Part shown: one piece after another, positions 53,954-62,954 of the stretch
How positions within the stretch are numbered: the first letter of the stretch is position 1
Layout of the letters: each line of letters begins with the position of its first letter
NCBI GenBank assembly: GCA_023227825.1
Contig: JALOCJ010000001.1
Location: 124,001-188,000, forward strand
Reading direction: 5' to 3'
Length of the DNA stretch: 64,000 nucleotides
Origin: Candidatus Cloacimonas sp.
GTDB taxonomy: Bacteria; Cloacimonadota; Cloacimonadia; Cloacimonadales; Cloacimonadaceae
Position numbers and translations under genes: made by a program
The notes under the pieces: model-generated
What the model saw: the letters and a program-made list of their open reading frames with translations, nothing else
Databases searched by the model: none
Told to the model about the DNA's origin: nothing

Positions 53954-55510
53954 ATGAAACTGAAAATTATTCTTCTCTTACTCCTAATTTTATGCACAGG
54001 AGCAATATATGCTGTTGACCCTTGGGGCGAACCGGAAATTTTATCCGGCAGTATGACCGTTATGGCTCAAGTGTTTATAAATGACAGTCCCGCTGCTAAT
54101 AATGATGTTTTAGCTGCCTTCGTAAATGTAAATGGAACACTACAATTGCGGGGAAAAGCATTTATTCAAGTGTTTGGAGCTTTATCCGGATGCCTTATCC
54201 AGATTTATACCGAAACAAATGGCGAGATAATAACTTTCAAAATTTGGGATGAAAGTGCCCAAACTGTATTTAATGCCTCTCAAACCCTATCTTCAGAAGT
54301 TAATGGCATCGTTGGCAGCTATCCTAATAATTTGTATCAAATAACTGCTGGACAAATTTTAGTTACCGATCCTTGGGGTGAACCTGTAGTTTTAACTGGA
54401 AGTATGACAGTTATGGCAAAAATTAGTATTTCCGGATTACCTGCTACCGGAGATGATATTTTGTCTGCTTTTGTTACCGTTGATGGTGTAGAACAATTAA
54501 GGGGAAAGGGAAATATCTCTATTATAAATGGAACACCAGGTTGTTTGCTCCAGGTCTATACTGAAGTGAATGGAGAAATCATATCCTTCAAAGTATGGGA
54601 TTATAGTGAACAACAAATACTTGGGTCTATTCCCACTGTCATAAGTGAAGTTAACGGAATAATCGGTTCCTGGCCCAATAATTTATTTCCGATTTATGCA
54701 GGTTCTATTCAAACTGCTGCTACTCCTACATTTTTCCCCCTAGGCGGAACCTATCAAACAGCCCAGGATGTAACTATCACTTGTGCTACACCAGGAGCTC
54801 AAATTCGCTATACCCTTAATGGAACAGACCCTACAGAAGCATCTTCTCTCTATTATAATCCTCTTCATCTGAATTTGAATAGCACCACCGAAATCCGAGC
54901 TAAAGCATTTAAAGAGTATTGGTTACCCAGTAATATTGCGAGTGAAACCTATATCATCACAGGAACAGTTCCAGCTCCTGTTTTTTATCCTCCTGCAGGT
55001 TCCTATCTTAATGCAGTGGATGTTAACATCATTTGTTTTCTGGCGGGAGCAGCAATTCACTACACTCTGGATGGAACCGAACCCGATGAGAATTCAATTC
55101 TCTATGCAACTCCGGTGAATATAACTCAGGATACATTACTTAAAGCTAAGGCATATAAAACTGACTGGCTACCCAGTTTGACAACTTCTGCCTATTATGA
55201 GATCTCTACTGCTATTGAGGATGATTTGAATACACCTCTTGTAACCGGTATTCAAAATGTTTATCCCAATCCTTTTACCGGTAGCACTACTATAGAGCTT
55301 ACTATTAAAGATAATCCCCAAAACTATAAACTGTCAATTTACAATATTAAAGGAGAAATGGTTTATCAAGCAAGCGGATATGCCAAAGGAAGCATTAGCC
55401 GGAATTGGGACGGTAAAGATAACAAAGGCAATAAATTATCTGCCGGAGTTTATCTTCTATCTTTTCAAGTTGATTCCAGTAATTATACCCGCAAGCTGAT
55501 CTTAAAATAA
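53954..55510 (+). CDS. Secreted repeat protein with chitobiase-type and sorting domains
   Basis: 518 aa, 14 bases after the previous gene. Signal peptide, two copies of the DPWGEP-V-L-S/T-GSMTVMA repeat domain (about 20-134 and 138-250), two chitobiase/fibronectin-associated-type repeats (GAQIRYTLNGTDPTEAS, GAAIHYTLDGTEPDENS), then the YPNPF sorting domain (VYPNPFTGSTTIELTI). Predicted surface protein, possibly glycan-binding. Confidence 0.8.
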   Translation: MKLKIILLLLLILCTGAIYAVDPWGEPEILSGSMTVMAQVFINDSPAANNDVLAAFVNVNGTLQLRGKAFIQVFGALSGCLIQIYTETNGEIITFKIWDESAQTVFNASQTLSSEVNGIVGSYPNNLYQITAGQILVTDPWGEPVVLTGSMTVMAKISISGLPATGDDILSAFVTVDGVEQLRGKGNISIINGTPGCLLQVYTEVNGEIISFKVWDYSEQQILGSIPTVISEVNGIIGSWPNNLFPIYAGSIQTAATPTFFPLGGTYQTAQDVTITCATPGAQIRYTLNGTDPTEASSLYYNPLHLNLNSTTEIRAKAFKEYWLPSNIASETYIITGTVPAPVFYPPAGSYLNAVDVNIICFLAGAAIHYTLDGTEPDENSILYATPVNITQDTLLKAKAYKTDWLPSLTTSAYYEISTAIEDDLNTPLVTGIQNVYPNPFTGSTTIELTIKDNPQNYKLSIYNIKGEMVYQASGYAKGSISRNWDGKDNKGNKLSAGVYLLSFQVDSSNYTRKLILK

Positions 55511-55522
55511 ATTGGAAGAGGT

Positions 55523-55718
55523 GGTTGACGGGGACATCAACCTTCCGTTTTTTGGGGTTGACAGGGACGTCAACCTTCCGGAAGAACGATGTCCTCGTCG
55601 TTCATAATTGACAAGGCATTTTCGTTACAAAAAAAATATCAGTAAGGAAATAAAGCGAAAGTAGTGGTTGACGGGGACGTCAACCTTCCGGAAAAAGTGG
55701 TTGACGAGGACATCAACC
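55523..55718 (+). repeat. Five hairpin repeats, 33-bp phased
   Basis: GGTT-stem hairpins at 55523, 55556, 55666 and 55699 and a GAAC-stem hairpin at 55584. Within each GGTT pair the starts are exactly 33 bp apart. Most are followed by TTCCG. Confidence 0.9.
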
Positions 55719-55828
55719 ATCCTGTGGTCTCATCCCTCTAAACCTTCTCAACCCTCTCAACCATTATTCCCCTCCCTTATAATCCTAATCAGTGTAATCA
55801 TTTAAATCTGTGAGAGCTTATTTTTCTA

Positions 55829-55860
55829 AGGCATTCCCATAAAAAAACGATGTGGATAAG
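55829..55860 (+). repeat. Short direct repeat with DnaA box, copy 1
   Basis: AGGCATTCCCAT, A-run, then TGTGGATAAG; the partner is at 56237-56269, 408 bp away. Both end in a DnaA box on the reverse strand (55851-55859; 56260-56268). An inverted fragment of the word (GGGAATGCC) is at 56563-56571. Confidence 0.7.
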
Positions 55861-56099
55861 TCAATTATTGGGCAGAAAACTATTATAATAATTTGAAATA
55901 AAAGACATTACAAAAATGGCGGTCTCACAATTACGGGATCAATTAAACATTAGGAGACCACCATATTAGTAATACAGAATGAAACCACCGAATTCGTGAA
56001 AGAAAAATTGTCAAGTTTCTATAAAAAAATGAGTTGGAATTTACATCAATATTTTGGACTCAACTCAGACACCGCTTTTCGCCCTATATTGAGAGCATA

Positions 56100-56172
56100 A
56101 ATCAAGTGTTAATCTAACCTTAATCAAGCGTTAATAATAAACGCTTGATTAAGGTATGATAAACGCTAGATT
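56100..56172. repeat. 11-bp-phased dyad element, copy 5
   Basis: Left units AATCAAGTGTT, AATCTAACCTT, AATCAAGCGTT; 7-nt centre AATAATA; right units AACGCTTGATT, AAGGTATGATA, AACGCTAGATT. Perfectly phased, three units each side; the inner arms form a 16-bp perfect inverted repeat. Confidence 0.88.
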
Positions 56173-56236
56173 AATAGCTTTAGGAAAGGAGGATAGGAGA
56201 CAGCAATAGTATATTTTGTTTTATCTTACAATTGCC

Positions 56237-56269
56237 AGGCATTCCCCCAAAAAAAATGCTGTGGATAAG
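56237..56269 (+). repeat. Short direct repeat with DnaA box, copy 2
   Basis: AGGCATTCCCCC, A-run, then TGTGGATAAG; see copy 1 at 55829. Confidence 0.7.
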
Positions 56270-56685
56270 TTTTAACACACTGTTGTATAGTTAGATATGT
56301 TATTAAAAATATTAATGCTCTCATTGCTTTAGCATTGTTTTTCAGCTATATAGCTAAAAAGTATATTGCCAAATTCGCTGTTGGATTCCCTGAAATATAA
56401 AAAAAAAGAAGATATTTCTATGTCTAAAGAATTCATATACTACAGAATAGCTGAAGTTATTTCAGTATGCATTAACTTTATTATCCGGTATAAACGAAAA
56501 TTAAGCTTAGCAGAATGTAACAACCAGTATCAAATGAAAATAATGCTCCTGCAAAAAAATATGGGAATGCCAATCCTGATTTGATGTTGAGAGATGAGTA
56601 TTGACAAAATGCAGCACTACAGAAATTGGTTTTATTATTCAATGTAAAGAAAATATTAAAGTTAATTAAGCACAGGAGAAGAGAA

Positions 56686-57054
56686 ATGAAGACCTATAGA
56701 GACCTTGATATATGGAAGAAAGGTATGCACTTAGCAGCAAATGTTTATGAATTAGCTAAAGAGCTGCCGGAAGAAGAAAAATTCGGTTTAGCTCAGGATA
56801 TTGCACAAACAGCTGTTTCTATTACTTCCAATATAGCAAATGGAGCAGAAACCGAAAATGATAAAGAATATAAGATTTTTATGGATATTGTTTCAGGTAA
56901 ACTGGCAAGATTAGAGGCACAAATAGAAATAGCCAAAAGATTAGGTTATCTTAATGAAGATAAAACAAATAATGTTTTTAAGCAGATAAATTTAATTCGG
57001 TCTCAGCTTTCCGGTCTCAAAAAAGATCTGAAAACCGATGCGGTAACTAACTAA
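56686..57054 (+). CDS. Four-helix-bundle protein (23S-IVP/S23-like)
   Basis: 122 aa. Starts MKTYRDLDIWKKGMHLAAN, with VSITSNIANGAETENDKEY in the middle, matching four-helix-bundle proteins related to 23S rRNA intervening-sequence proteins and the Avd subunit of diversity-generating retroelements. No reverse transcriptase or template repeat is visible nearby. Ribosome-binding site AGGAGAAGAG. It sits at the end of a repeat-rich region, suggesting horizontal movement. Confidence 0.85.
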   Translation: MKTYRDLDIWKKGMHLAANVYELAKELPEEEKFGLAQDIAQTAVSITSNIANGAETENDKEYKIFMDIVSGKLARLEAQIEIAKRLGYLNEDKTNNVFKQINLIRSQLSGLKKDLKTDAVTN

Positions 57055-57129
57055 CTTGCAAATCTCTATTCTAATGACTTCAGAACTTCCGCACTCTGGT
57101 ATTACGACACTATAAACCTTAAAAAAACA

Positions 57130-58479
57130 ATGAGAAAATATATCGTTTCCATCGTGGGTCGTCCTAATGTAGGAAAATCCACACTTTTTAATCGCTTATG
57201 CCGTAAGCGTTCAGCTATAGTTGATTTTGAAGCAGGAATTACCCGAGACCGTAAATATGAAGATGTGGAATGGAACGGCAAGATATTTAAACTGGTAGAT
57301 ACAGGTGGTATTGTTTTTAACAGCACTGAAACCATAGAAAAAATGGTTCAGCATCAGGTAATGTTAGCAATTGAAGAAAGTGATTTAATTTTATTTATGG
57401 TGGATGCTCAAACCGGCACCACAGATATTGACAAGGAAATTGCTAAAATACTTTATCCGCATAAAGATAAGGTTATGCTGGTTGCCAATAAAGCTGATAA
57501 TGAAAAATACGAATGGGAGGTTTATGATTTCCTGCAGCTTGGTTTTGGTGATGCTATTCCTATTTCCGCTTCCCAGGGACGTAATACAGGTGATTTTTTA
57601 GATGCTGTAATGGAACTCATTCCTGGAACACAATCCATTTTTCAACTTGAGGAAAAATCGTCTGCTACACGCATTGCTGTTGTCGGAAAACCCAATGTAG
57701 GCAAAAGTTCTATTGTGAATTTGCTTTTAGGTAATCCGAAATTGATTGTAACTGAAATTCCAGGAACTACCAGAGATTCTATAGACAGTCCTTTCCGCTA
57801 TCATAATAAGGATTATATTTTAATTGATACGGCAGGACTGAGAAGAAAAACCAGAGTTAATTATGGAGTGGAATATTTTTCTACTTTAAGAACAATTGAA
57901 TCTATAGACAGATGTGACATTGTAGTTTTAGTTCTCACTGCAGATGAAGAAATTAGCGTTCAGGATATGAAAATTGCCAGTTATGCTAAACGCAAAATGA
58001 AAGAAATTATGGTTGTCTATAATAAATGGGATTTAATAGAAAAAGAAACCAATACTATCAATAAGTATCTGAAGGAATTGCATTTCCAGATGCCCTTTCT
58101 GCAATTTGCCCCCGTCCTTTTTATTTCTGCAAAAACCACTCAACGCATCCATAAAATTATGGAAACAGTAGCTAAAATTGAAGAGGAAAGCGAAAAACGG
58201 ATTTCTACTTCGGAACTTAATCGTTTTATGGAAACAGTTATTATGCACAGACCACCTACTCATCCCAGTGGAAAACATATAAAAATATACTATATAACAC
58301 AGGCAGCTGTGAAACCACCTACCTTTATATTCTTTTGTAATACTCCTTCTCTAATAACGGAAAATTATCGTCGTTATCTTCATAATCAATTGCGTGAAAT
58401 GTTCAAATTTGAAGGAGTTAGTATCAAACTCATTTTTAAGGGACGCAAAAAAGACGAGGTTAACATTGAGCTTCAGTAA
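57130..58479 (+). CDS. der: Ribosome-assembly GTPase Der (EngA)
   Basis: 449 aa with two GTPase domains: GRPNVGKST and GKPNVGKSS, DTAGLRRK, NKAD and NKWD, and the C-terminal KH-like domain. Essential in 50S subunit assembly. No clear Shine-Dalgarno before ATG 57130. The end overlaps plsY. Confidence 0.96.
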   Translation: MRKYIVSIVGRPNVGKSTLFNRLCRKRSAIVDFEAGITRDRKYEDVEWNGKIFKLVDTGGIVFNSTETIEKMVQHQVMLAIEESDLILFMVDAQTGTTDIDKEIAKILYPHKDKVMLVANKADNEKYEWEVYDFLQLGFGDAIPISASQGRNTGDFLDAVMELIPGTQSIFQLEEKSSATRIAVVGKPNVGKSSIVNLLLGNPKLIVTEIPGTTRDSIDSPFRYHNKDYILIDTAGLRRKTRVNYGVEYFSTLRTIESIDRCDIVVLVLTADEEISVQDMKIASYAKRKMKEIMVVYNKWDLIEKETNTINKYLKELHFQMPFLQFAPVLFISAKTTQRIHKIMETVAKIEEESEKRISTSELNRFMETVIMHRPPTHPSGKHIKIYYITQAAVKPPTFIFFCNTPSLITENYRRYLHNQLREMFKFEGVSIKLIFKGRKKDEVNIELQ

Positions 58480-59098
58480 TTTTCTGCCCTGGATTATGTT
58501 ACTTTTTGCCTATCTTTGGGGAAGTATTCCTGTAGGTTTAATCGCCGGTAAGATATTTTACCACAAAGATATTCGTAACGAAGGCAGTGGCAATATAGGT
58601 GCTACTAATGCTTTAAGAACTTTTGGAACTGTTACCGGACTGATTGTTTTACTGTTAGATATGACAAAAGGTTTTATACCTGTTATCTTAGCTATATCAC
58701 TTCTGGAAAAGGGAAGTCCTTTTATAGCTTTAACTGCATTATTTGTAATTTTAGGACATATCTTTCCGCTATATTTAAGTTTTAAAGGGGGTAAAGGTGT
58801 TGCTACTGCGGCTGGAGCTTTTTTAGCCCTGACACCTTTAAGTTTGCTGACCGCCTTGCTGACTTTTATAATAGTTGTAGCTGTTTTCCGCTATGTATCT
58901 GTAGCTTCTATTTGTGCTGCATTAGTTTTTCAATTGCACTGTTTTGGTTTATTACTAAAAGCCGGAAGTGCAGATTATGCCACTTTGCTTTTGGTAACGA
59001 TTGTGGTTTTGATGATTATAGCCAAACACAAAAGTAATCTGGAACGCCTGCTAAACAAGACAGAACCCAAACTGAAATTTACGAAAAAAGGAAATTAA
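58466..59098 (+). CDS. plsY: Glycerol-3-phosphate acyltransferase PlsY
   Basis: 210 aa, about five membrane helices. Conserved AYLWGSIPVGLIAG, GSGNIGATNALR and GGKGVATAAGAF. Uses acyl-phosphate to make lysophosphatidate. TTG 58466 is chosen: GAGG seven bases upstream and typical N-terminal length; ATG 58496 is the alternative. A longer frame to 58394 is not needed. Overlaps der by 14 bp. Confidence 0.9.
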   Translation: MSFSNFLPWIMLLFAYLWGSIPVGLIAGKIFYHKDIRNEGSGNIGATNALRTFGTVTGLIVLLLDMTKGFIPVILAISLLEKGSPFIALTALFVILGHIFPLYLSFKGGKGVATAAGAFLALTPLSLLTALLTFIIVVAVFRYVSVASICAALVFQLHCFGLLLKAGSADYATLLLVTIVVLMIIAKHKSNLERLLNKTEPKLKFTKKGN

Positions 59099-59105
59099 AC
59101 AAAAA

Positions 59106-60488
59106 ATGTGTGGAATAATTGGCGTTTTCGGAAACGATAACGCTGCTCGTCTTGCTGCTGTAGGACTTTTTGCAGAACAACATAGAGGACAGGAAAGTTG
59201 TGGAATGGCAGTTAGTGATGGTTTGCTTATTCGTTTACACAAAAAGATGGGTTTAGTGAAAGAGGTTTTTTATGAGGAACAGCTTAATGCACTTCCCGGA
59301 AAAATAGCTATCGGCCATGTGCGTTATCCTACAAAAGGCAGTGCCACGGAATTTAACACTCAACCCCATTTAGTAGAAACCCTTTCGGGACCTTGTTATG
59401 CTCTTGCTTCTAATGGTGATATTGTCAACTATGCTCAAGTGCGAAAAATGCTGGAAAATGAGAAGGTCTATTTTAAAAGTGACAACGATGGCGAACTGCT
59501 GGTTAAATATATTACCTACCGTATATTACACTACAAAGAAAACATCGGAGATGCTATCCGAAATTTGATGAGGGATATTAAAGGTGCCTATTCCAGTGTT
59601 CTCTGCACTCCTACAGAACTTTATATGTTTCGTGATCCTTATAGTATCAGACCTATGATTTGGGGTAAAACACCAGAAGGAACTGTAATAGTTGCTTCCG
59701 AAAGTTGTGCTTTGGATACTTTGGGTGTGCAGAATAGAAAAGAAGTTCCTCCAGCTGGAATTATTAAAGTAAGTGAAGGCACAACAGAGGTCTTAAATAA
59801 TGATCCCAATCTCTATCGGGAAGGTAATTGCGAAAAACACTGTATCTTTGAACAGATATATTTTTCTCGTCCCGATAGTTTCCACTTTGGGGAAAATGTT
59901 TATGCCGTGAGGGAAAAGATTGGTGCCGCTTTAGCTCTGCAAGATGAAGGACTAAATCCTGATTTGGTAGTTCCCGTTCCTGATTCATCCAATTTCATCG
60001 GTTTGGGTTATGCCAATCAAAATGGCATCCCTCTTTCTTTGGGCTTAATTCGTAATCACTATATAGGTAGAACTTTTATCAGACCGGAACAGGCAATCCG
60101 AGATGAAAGCGTGCGCCAGAAATTTAATGTTCTCCCTAATTTCTTTACCGGAAAAAGAATTGTGCTGATTGATGATAGTATCGTGCGCGGAACAACAATT
60201 CGTAAAATCGTGAAATTAATTAAAGATGCAGGTGCAACAGAAATTCACTTAAGAATTGGCAGTCCCCAAATTAAACACAGTTGCTATTATGGAATTGATA
60301 CTCCCACCACCCAGGAATTGGTTGCCAACCGTAGAACCCTTGAAGAAATTCGTGAAATTACAGGTGTTGATACATTAAATCATTTAGCTTTAAGTGATCT
60401 GCAAAACTGTGTGCAATGCCCGGAAAATTATTGTTATGCCTGTTTTGATGGTAATTATCCTCTAGGAGTTCCTGATGTCTACAAATAA
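59106..60488 (+). CDS. purF: Amidophosphoribosyltransferase PurF
   Basis: 460 aa. Met-Cys start gives the catalytic Cys after Met removal (no propeptide), then GVFGNDNAARLAAVGLFAEQHRGQES; the PRPP loop is VLIDDSIVRGTT. Late cysteines (CVQCPENYCYACFDG) resemble the Fe-S ligands of Bacillus-type enzymes. First step of purine synthesis. Confidence 0.95.
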   Translation: MCGIIGVFGNDNAARLAAVGLFAEQHRGQESCGMAVSDGLLIRLHKKMGLVKEVFYEEQLNALPGKIAIGHVRYPTKGSATEFNTQPHLVETLSGPCYALASNGDIVNYAQVRKMLENEKVYFKSDNDGELLVKYITYRILHYKENIGDAIRNLMRDIKGAYSSVLCTPTELYMFRDPYSIRPMIWGKTPEGTVIVASESCALDTLGVQNRKEVPPAGIIKVSEGTTEVLNNDPNLYREGNCEKHCIFEQIYFSRPDSFHFGENVYAVREKIGAALALQDEGLNPDLVVPVPDSSNFIGLGYANQNGIPLSLGLIRNHYIGRTFIRPEQAIRDESVRQKFNVLPNFFTGKRIVLIDDSIVRGTTIRKIVKLIKDAGATEIHLRIGSPQIKHSCYYGIDTPTTQELVANRRTLEEIREITGVDTLNHLALSDLQNCVQCPENYCYACFDGNYPLGVPDVYK

Positions 60489-60496
60489 GCCTGGAA

Positions 60497-60686
60497 GGTT
60501 GATGTCCCCGTCAACCATAAATACCGGATGGTTGATGTCCCCGTCAACCCCTTCTAACTATTTATTCTGTTATTCAGAAGTTAATGGTAATGAAAACAAT
60601 GAACGACAGAGATGTCGTTCTTCCGATTTTTTGGAACGACAGGGATGTCGTTCTTCCGGTTTTTGGGAACGACAGGGATGTCGTTC
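60497..60686. repeat. Five hairpin repeats in two orientations, 33-bp phased
   Basis: Two reverse-oriented GGTT-stem hairpins (60497, 60530; 33 bp apart), then three direct GAAC-stem hairpins at 60601, 60634 and 60667 (33-bp period). The last ends TTCCGGAGG and supplies the ribosome-binding site of the heptose kinase gene. Confidence 0.92.
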
Positions 60687-60703
60687 TTCCGGAGGTGTTA
60701 TTG

Positions 60704-61696
60704 ATGTATACAATTAAACCTGAAAAGCTTGAAGAAATTCTGAAGAGTTTCCAAAATCGTCGGATTATTGTTCTTGGCGATATTATGCTGGATGAATATC
60801 TTTGGGGAAAAGTTCAACGCATTTCACCGGAAGCACCTGTTCCTATTATAGAAGTAAATTCAACTGATTACCGTTTGGGAGGAGCTGCCAATGTAGCTAT
60901 GAATCTCAGTGCGCTGAATGCTAAAGTTGATTTAGTTGGCGTTTGCGGAAAAGACGCACAGGCAGAAATTATCATTGAACTGCTGAAAAAAAGAGAAATG
61001 TCTGCTGCAGGAATATTCTTTGATCCTTCCCGACCTACTACTTTAAAAACCAGAATTGGTTCAGTAAGCCAACAAATAGTGCGTTTAGATAGAGAAGATG
61101 TTACGGAAATAGATACCAATATCCGGAAGCAAATATTTAACTATCTGGCTAAAATTATGCCGCTGTGCGATGCCCTTTTAATTGAGGACTACAATAAGGG
61201 TCTGTTGAGTTTTAATTTGATAACTGATGTGTTACAACTGGCATTGAAATATAAAAAAATGGTGGCTGTTGACCCTAAATACTTAAATTTTAGCTCTTAC
61301 GGAGGTGTGGAAATCTTCAAACCAAATTTTCGTGAACTGGAAAGCTATTTGGGTAGTAAATTTACTGATCAGGATGACTTTGAAAGGTCTGCAGAAGAAT
61401 TGCGGCAAAGAATGAGCATTAAACATTTAGTAGTAACCAAAGGCAGTGAAGGGATGTATCTTTTTTCTGAAAACAAGCCGGTTAAGCATCTTCCTAGTTT
61501 TGCGCGTGAGGTTTTTGATGTTTCCGGTGCAGGGGATACTGTTATCAGTGCTTTAACTTTGGCTTACCTTTATAATCGGCAGATTGAAACGGCTGCCTTA
61601 ATTGCCAATCATTCTGCTGCTGTAGCAGTAGCCAAAAAAGGAACTGTCAGCGTTACAATTGAAGAAATTTGGGAAAGTTTCAATGCTCCAAACTAA
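60704..61696 (+). CDS. rfaE1: D-glycero-beta-D-manno-heptose-7-phosphate kinase
   Basis: 330 aa ribokinase-fold enzyme (RfaE/HldE domain I): ILGDIMLDEYLWGKVQRISPEAPVP-like segment, RLGGAANVAMNLSAL, and anion-hole DVSGAGDTV. ATG 60704 chosen: TTCCGGAGG of a repeat gives the ribosome-binding site; the longer frame (60584) merely translates three repeat copies as NDRDVVLP units. Makes the kinase substrate of the heptose-activation route. Confidence 0.93.
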   Translation: MYTIKPEKLEEILKSFQNRRIIVLGDIMLDEYLWGKVQRISPEAPVPIIEVNSTDYRLGGAANVAMNLSALNAKVDLVGVCGKDAQAEIIIELLKKREMSAAGIFFDPSRPTTLKTRIGSVSQQIVRLDREDVTEIDTNIRKQIFNYLAKIMPLCDALLIEDYNKGLLSFNLITDVLQLALKYKKMVAVDPKYLNFSSYGGVEIFKPNFRELESYLGSKFTDQDDFERSAEELRQRMSIKHLVVTKGSEGMYLFSENKPVKHLPSFAREVFDVSGAGDTVISALTLAYLYNRQIETAALIANHSAAVAVAKKGTVSVTIEEIWESFNAPN

Positions 61697-62162
61697 AATT
61701 ATACCTTTCACTGAAATTGCAGAATTAAGCCAAAAACTACATCAGCAAGGGAAAAAGATTGTTTTTACCAATGGCTGTTTTGATATTTTGCATTGTGGGC
61801 ATATTCTTTATCTGGAAAAGGCAAAGGCATTGGGTGATGTTCTAATTGTAGGACTGAATAGCGATGTTTCGGTAAAACGGCTAAAGGGAAATAAGCGGCC
61901 TATTGTTTCGGAAAAGGAAAGAGTTTTGGTTGTTGCTGGATTGGAAAGTGTCGATTATGTTTGTATTTTTGAACAGGATACACCTTATGAACTGATAGAC
62001 CTTATTCAACCTGATGTTTTGGTTAAAGGAGGGGATTGGTCTATTGACAAAATTGTAGGTGCTGATATTGTGCAAAAAAAAGGTGGCAAAGTCCTCTCCT
62101 TGAATTATGAACAGGGCTTTAGCACCACGAACATTATTGAGCGAATAAAACAGGATAAATAA
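61683..62162 (+). CDS. rfaE2: D-glycero-beta-D-manno-heptose-1-phosphate adenylyltransferase
   Basis: 159 aa, the separate domain II of HldE: FTNGCFDILHCGHILYL with HxGH, GLNSDVSVKRLKG, VKGGDW and STTNIIERI. Overlaps the kinase by 14 bp (start ATG 61683). With rfaE1 it would supply ADP-heptose for the GT9 enzyme at 7622. Confidence 0.92.
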   Translation: MLQTKIIPFTEIAELSQKLHQQGKKIVFTNGCFDILHCGHILYLEKAKALGDVLIVGLNSDVSVKRLKGNKRPIVSEKERVLVVAGLESVDYVCIFEQDTPYELIDLIQPDVLVKGGDWSIDKIVGADIVQKKGGKVLSLNYEQGFSTTNIIERIKQDK

Positions 62163-62163
62163 A

Positions 62164-62574
62164 ATGCAGGAAGAAATAATTGAAGATAGCGGTATTGTTA
62201 AAAAGGTGGAAGGAAACATTGTTACAGTGGAAATTGAACGCAGTATCGGATGCAACAGTTGTAAAATGCAGGGCTTATGTTTCAAAAAAAGGGAGCCGAC
62301 AGAATTTGAAATAGTTACTCATATCCCGTTACAAGTGAATGATAGAGTGCAATTGGATATATCACCCTTAGGGAGAACTATGGCTTCGTTATTGATTTTT
62401 GGAGTACCTTTACTGTTTTTGTTTTCGGGCTTTTTAATTGCTGCTATGTGGTTAACCGAAATTGTTTCCATTTTAATTGGTTTTATTGCTATGGCGCTTT
62501 CCTTCAAGATAATCCGGTTCATAGATAAAAAATATGGCAAGCAGTTAAAAATACGCATTGAGAGGAAACTTTGA
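62164..62574 (+). CDS. RseC/MucC-family membrane protein
   Basis: 136 aa. N-terminal IGCNSCKMQGLC cysteines, then two membrane helices (SLLIFGVPLLFLFSGF, IVSILIGFIAMALSF). RseC proteins modulate anti-sigma or redox systems (SoxR-reducing). One base after rfaE2. Confidence 0.82.
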   Translation: MQEEIIEDSGIVKKVEGNIVTVEIERSIGCNSCKMQGLCFKKREPTEFEIVTHIPLQVNDRVQLDISPLGRTMASLLIFGVPLLFLFSGFLIAAMWLTEIVSILIGFIAMALSFKIIRFIDKKYGKQLKIRIERKL

Positions 62575-62954
62575 AAATAAAATTGAATGAAATGGTTTTT
62601 TATGGCTTCCATGGCATAAATGCAGAGGAACGTTCTTTGGGACAACGGTTCGTAGTTAGTGTGATTCTTCAAACCAATCCGACTATAGATAAAACTATTC
62701 GCCGTTTGGAAGATACTATTGATTACACTAAGGTCTATGCTGAAATAAAGGAAATTATGGAAAGCCGGCAATTTTATCTGCTTGAAAATTGTGCCAATAC
62801 TATTGCTGATAAAATACTGGCTGATTTTCCTTTGCTGGAAAAGCTTACTATCTGTATTCAAAAGCCCTCAGTTCCTATTCCAGGGAGTTTAAAATCGGTG
62901 GAAGTTATTTTAAGCAGAACCAGAAATAATCAGAAGGATAACTCAGCTCAATGA
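62571..62954 (+). CDS. folB: Dihydroneopterin aldolase FolB
   Basis: 127 aa. FYGFHGINAEERSLGQRFVV and the catalytic late lysine region (ICIQKPSVPIPGSLKSVEV). Folate pathway. TTG 62571 follows GAGAGGAAAC; the start overlaps the previous stop. Confidence 0.92.
   Translation: MKIKLNEMVFYGFHGINAEERSLGQRFVVSVILQTNPTIDKTIRRLEDTIDYTKVYAEIKEIMESRQFYLLENCANTIADKILADFPLLEKLTICIQKPSVPIPGSLKSVEVILSRTRNNQKDNSAQ

Larger units (their letters stand above)
55511..56685. other. Repeat-rich non-coding region
   Basis: About 1.2 kb holding five hairpin repeats (55523-55718), two copies of a ~32-bp word with a DnaA box (55829-55860 and 56237-56269), an 11-bp-phased dyad (56100-56172), and an inverted GGTCTC/GAGACC pair (55921-55963). 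A 72-codon frame at 56366-56584 is not convincing. Confidence 0.7.

Noticed and set aside
55523..55718. Possible CRISPR array of 33-bp period
   Set aside because: Units are dispersed hairpins with variable context and reversed copies, without unique spacers or cas genes.
56366..56584. 72-codon frame with a hydrophobic segment
   Set aside because: No recognisable protein, weak start signal, end formed by a repeat word; probably chance.
60584..60703. Longer N-terminus of the heptose kinase
   Set aside because: The extra 40 residues only translate repeat copies; the ribosome-binding site favours ATG 60704.
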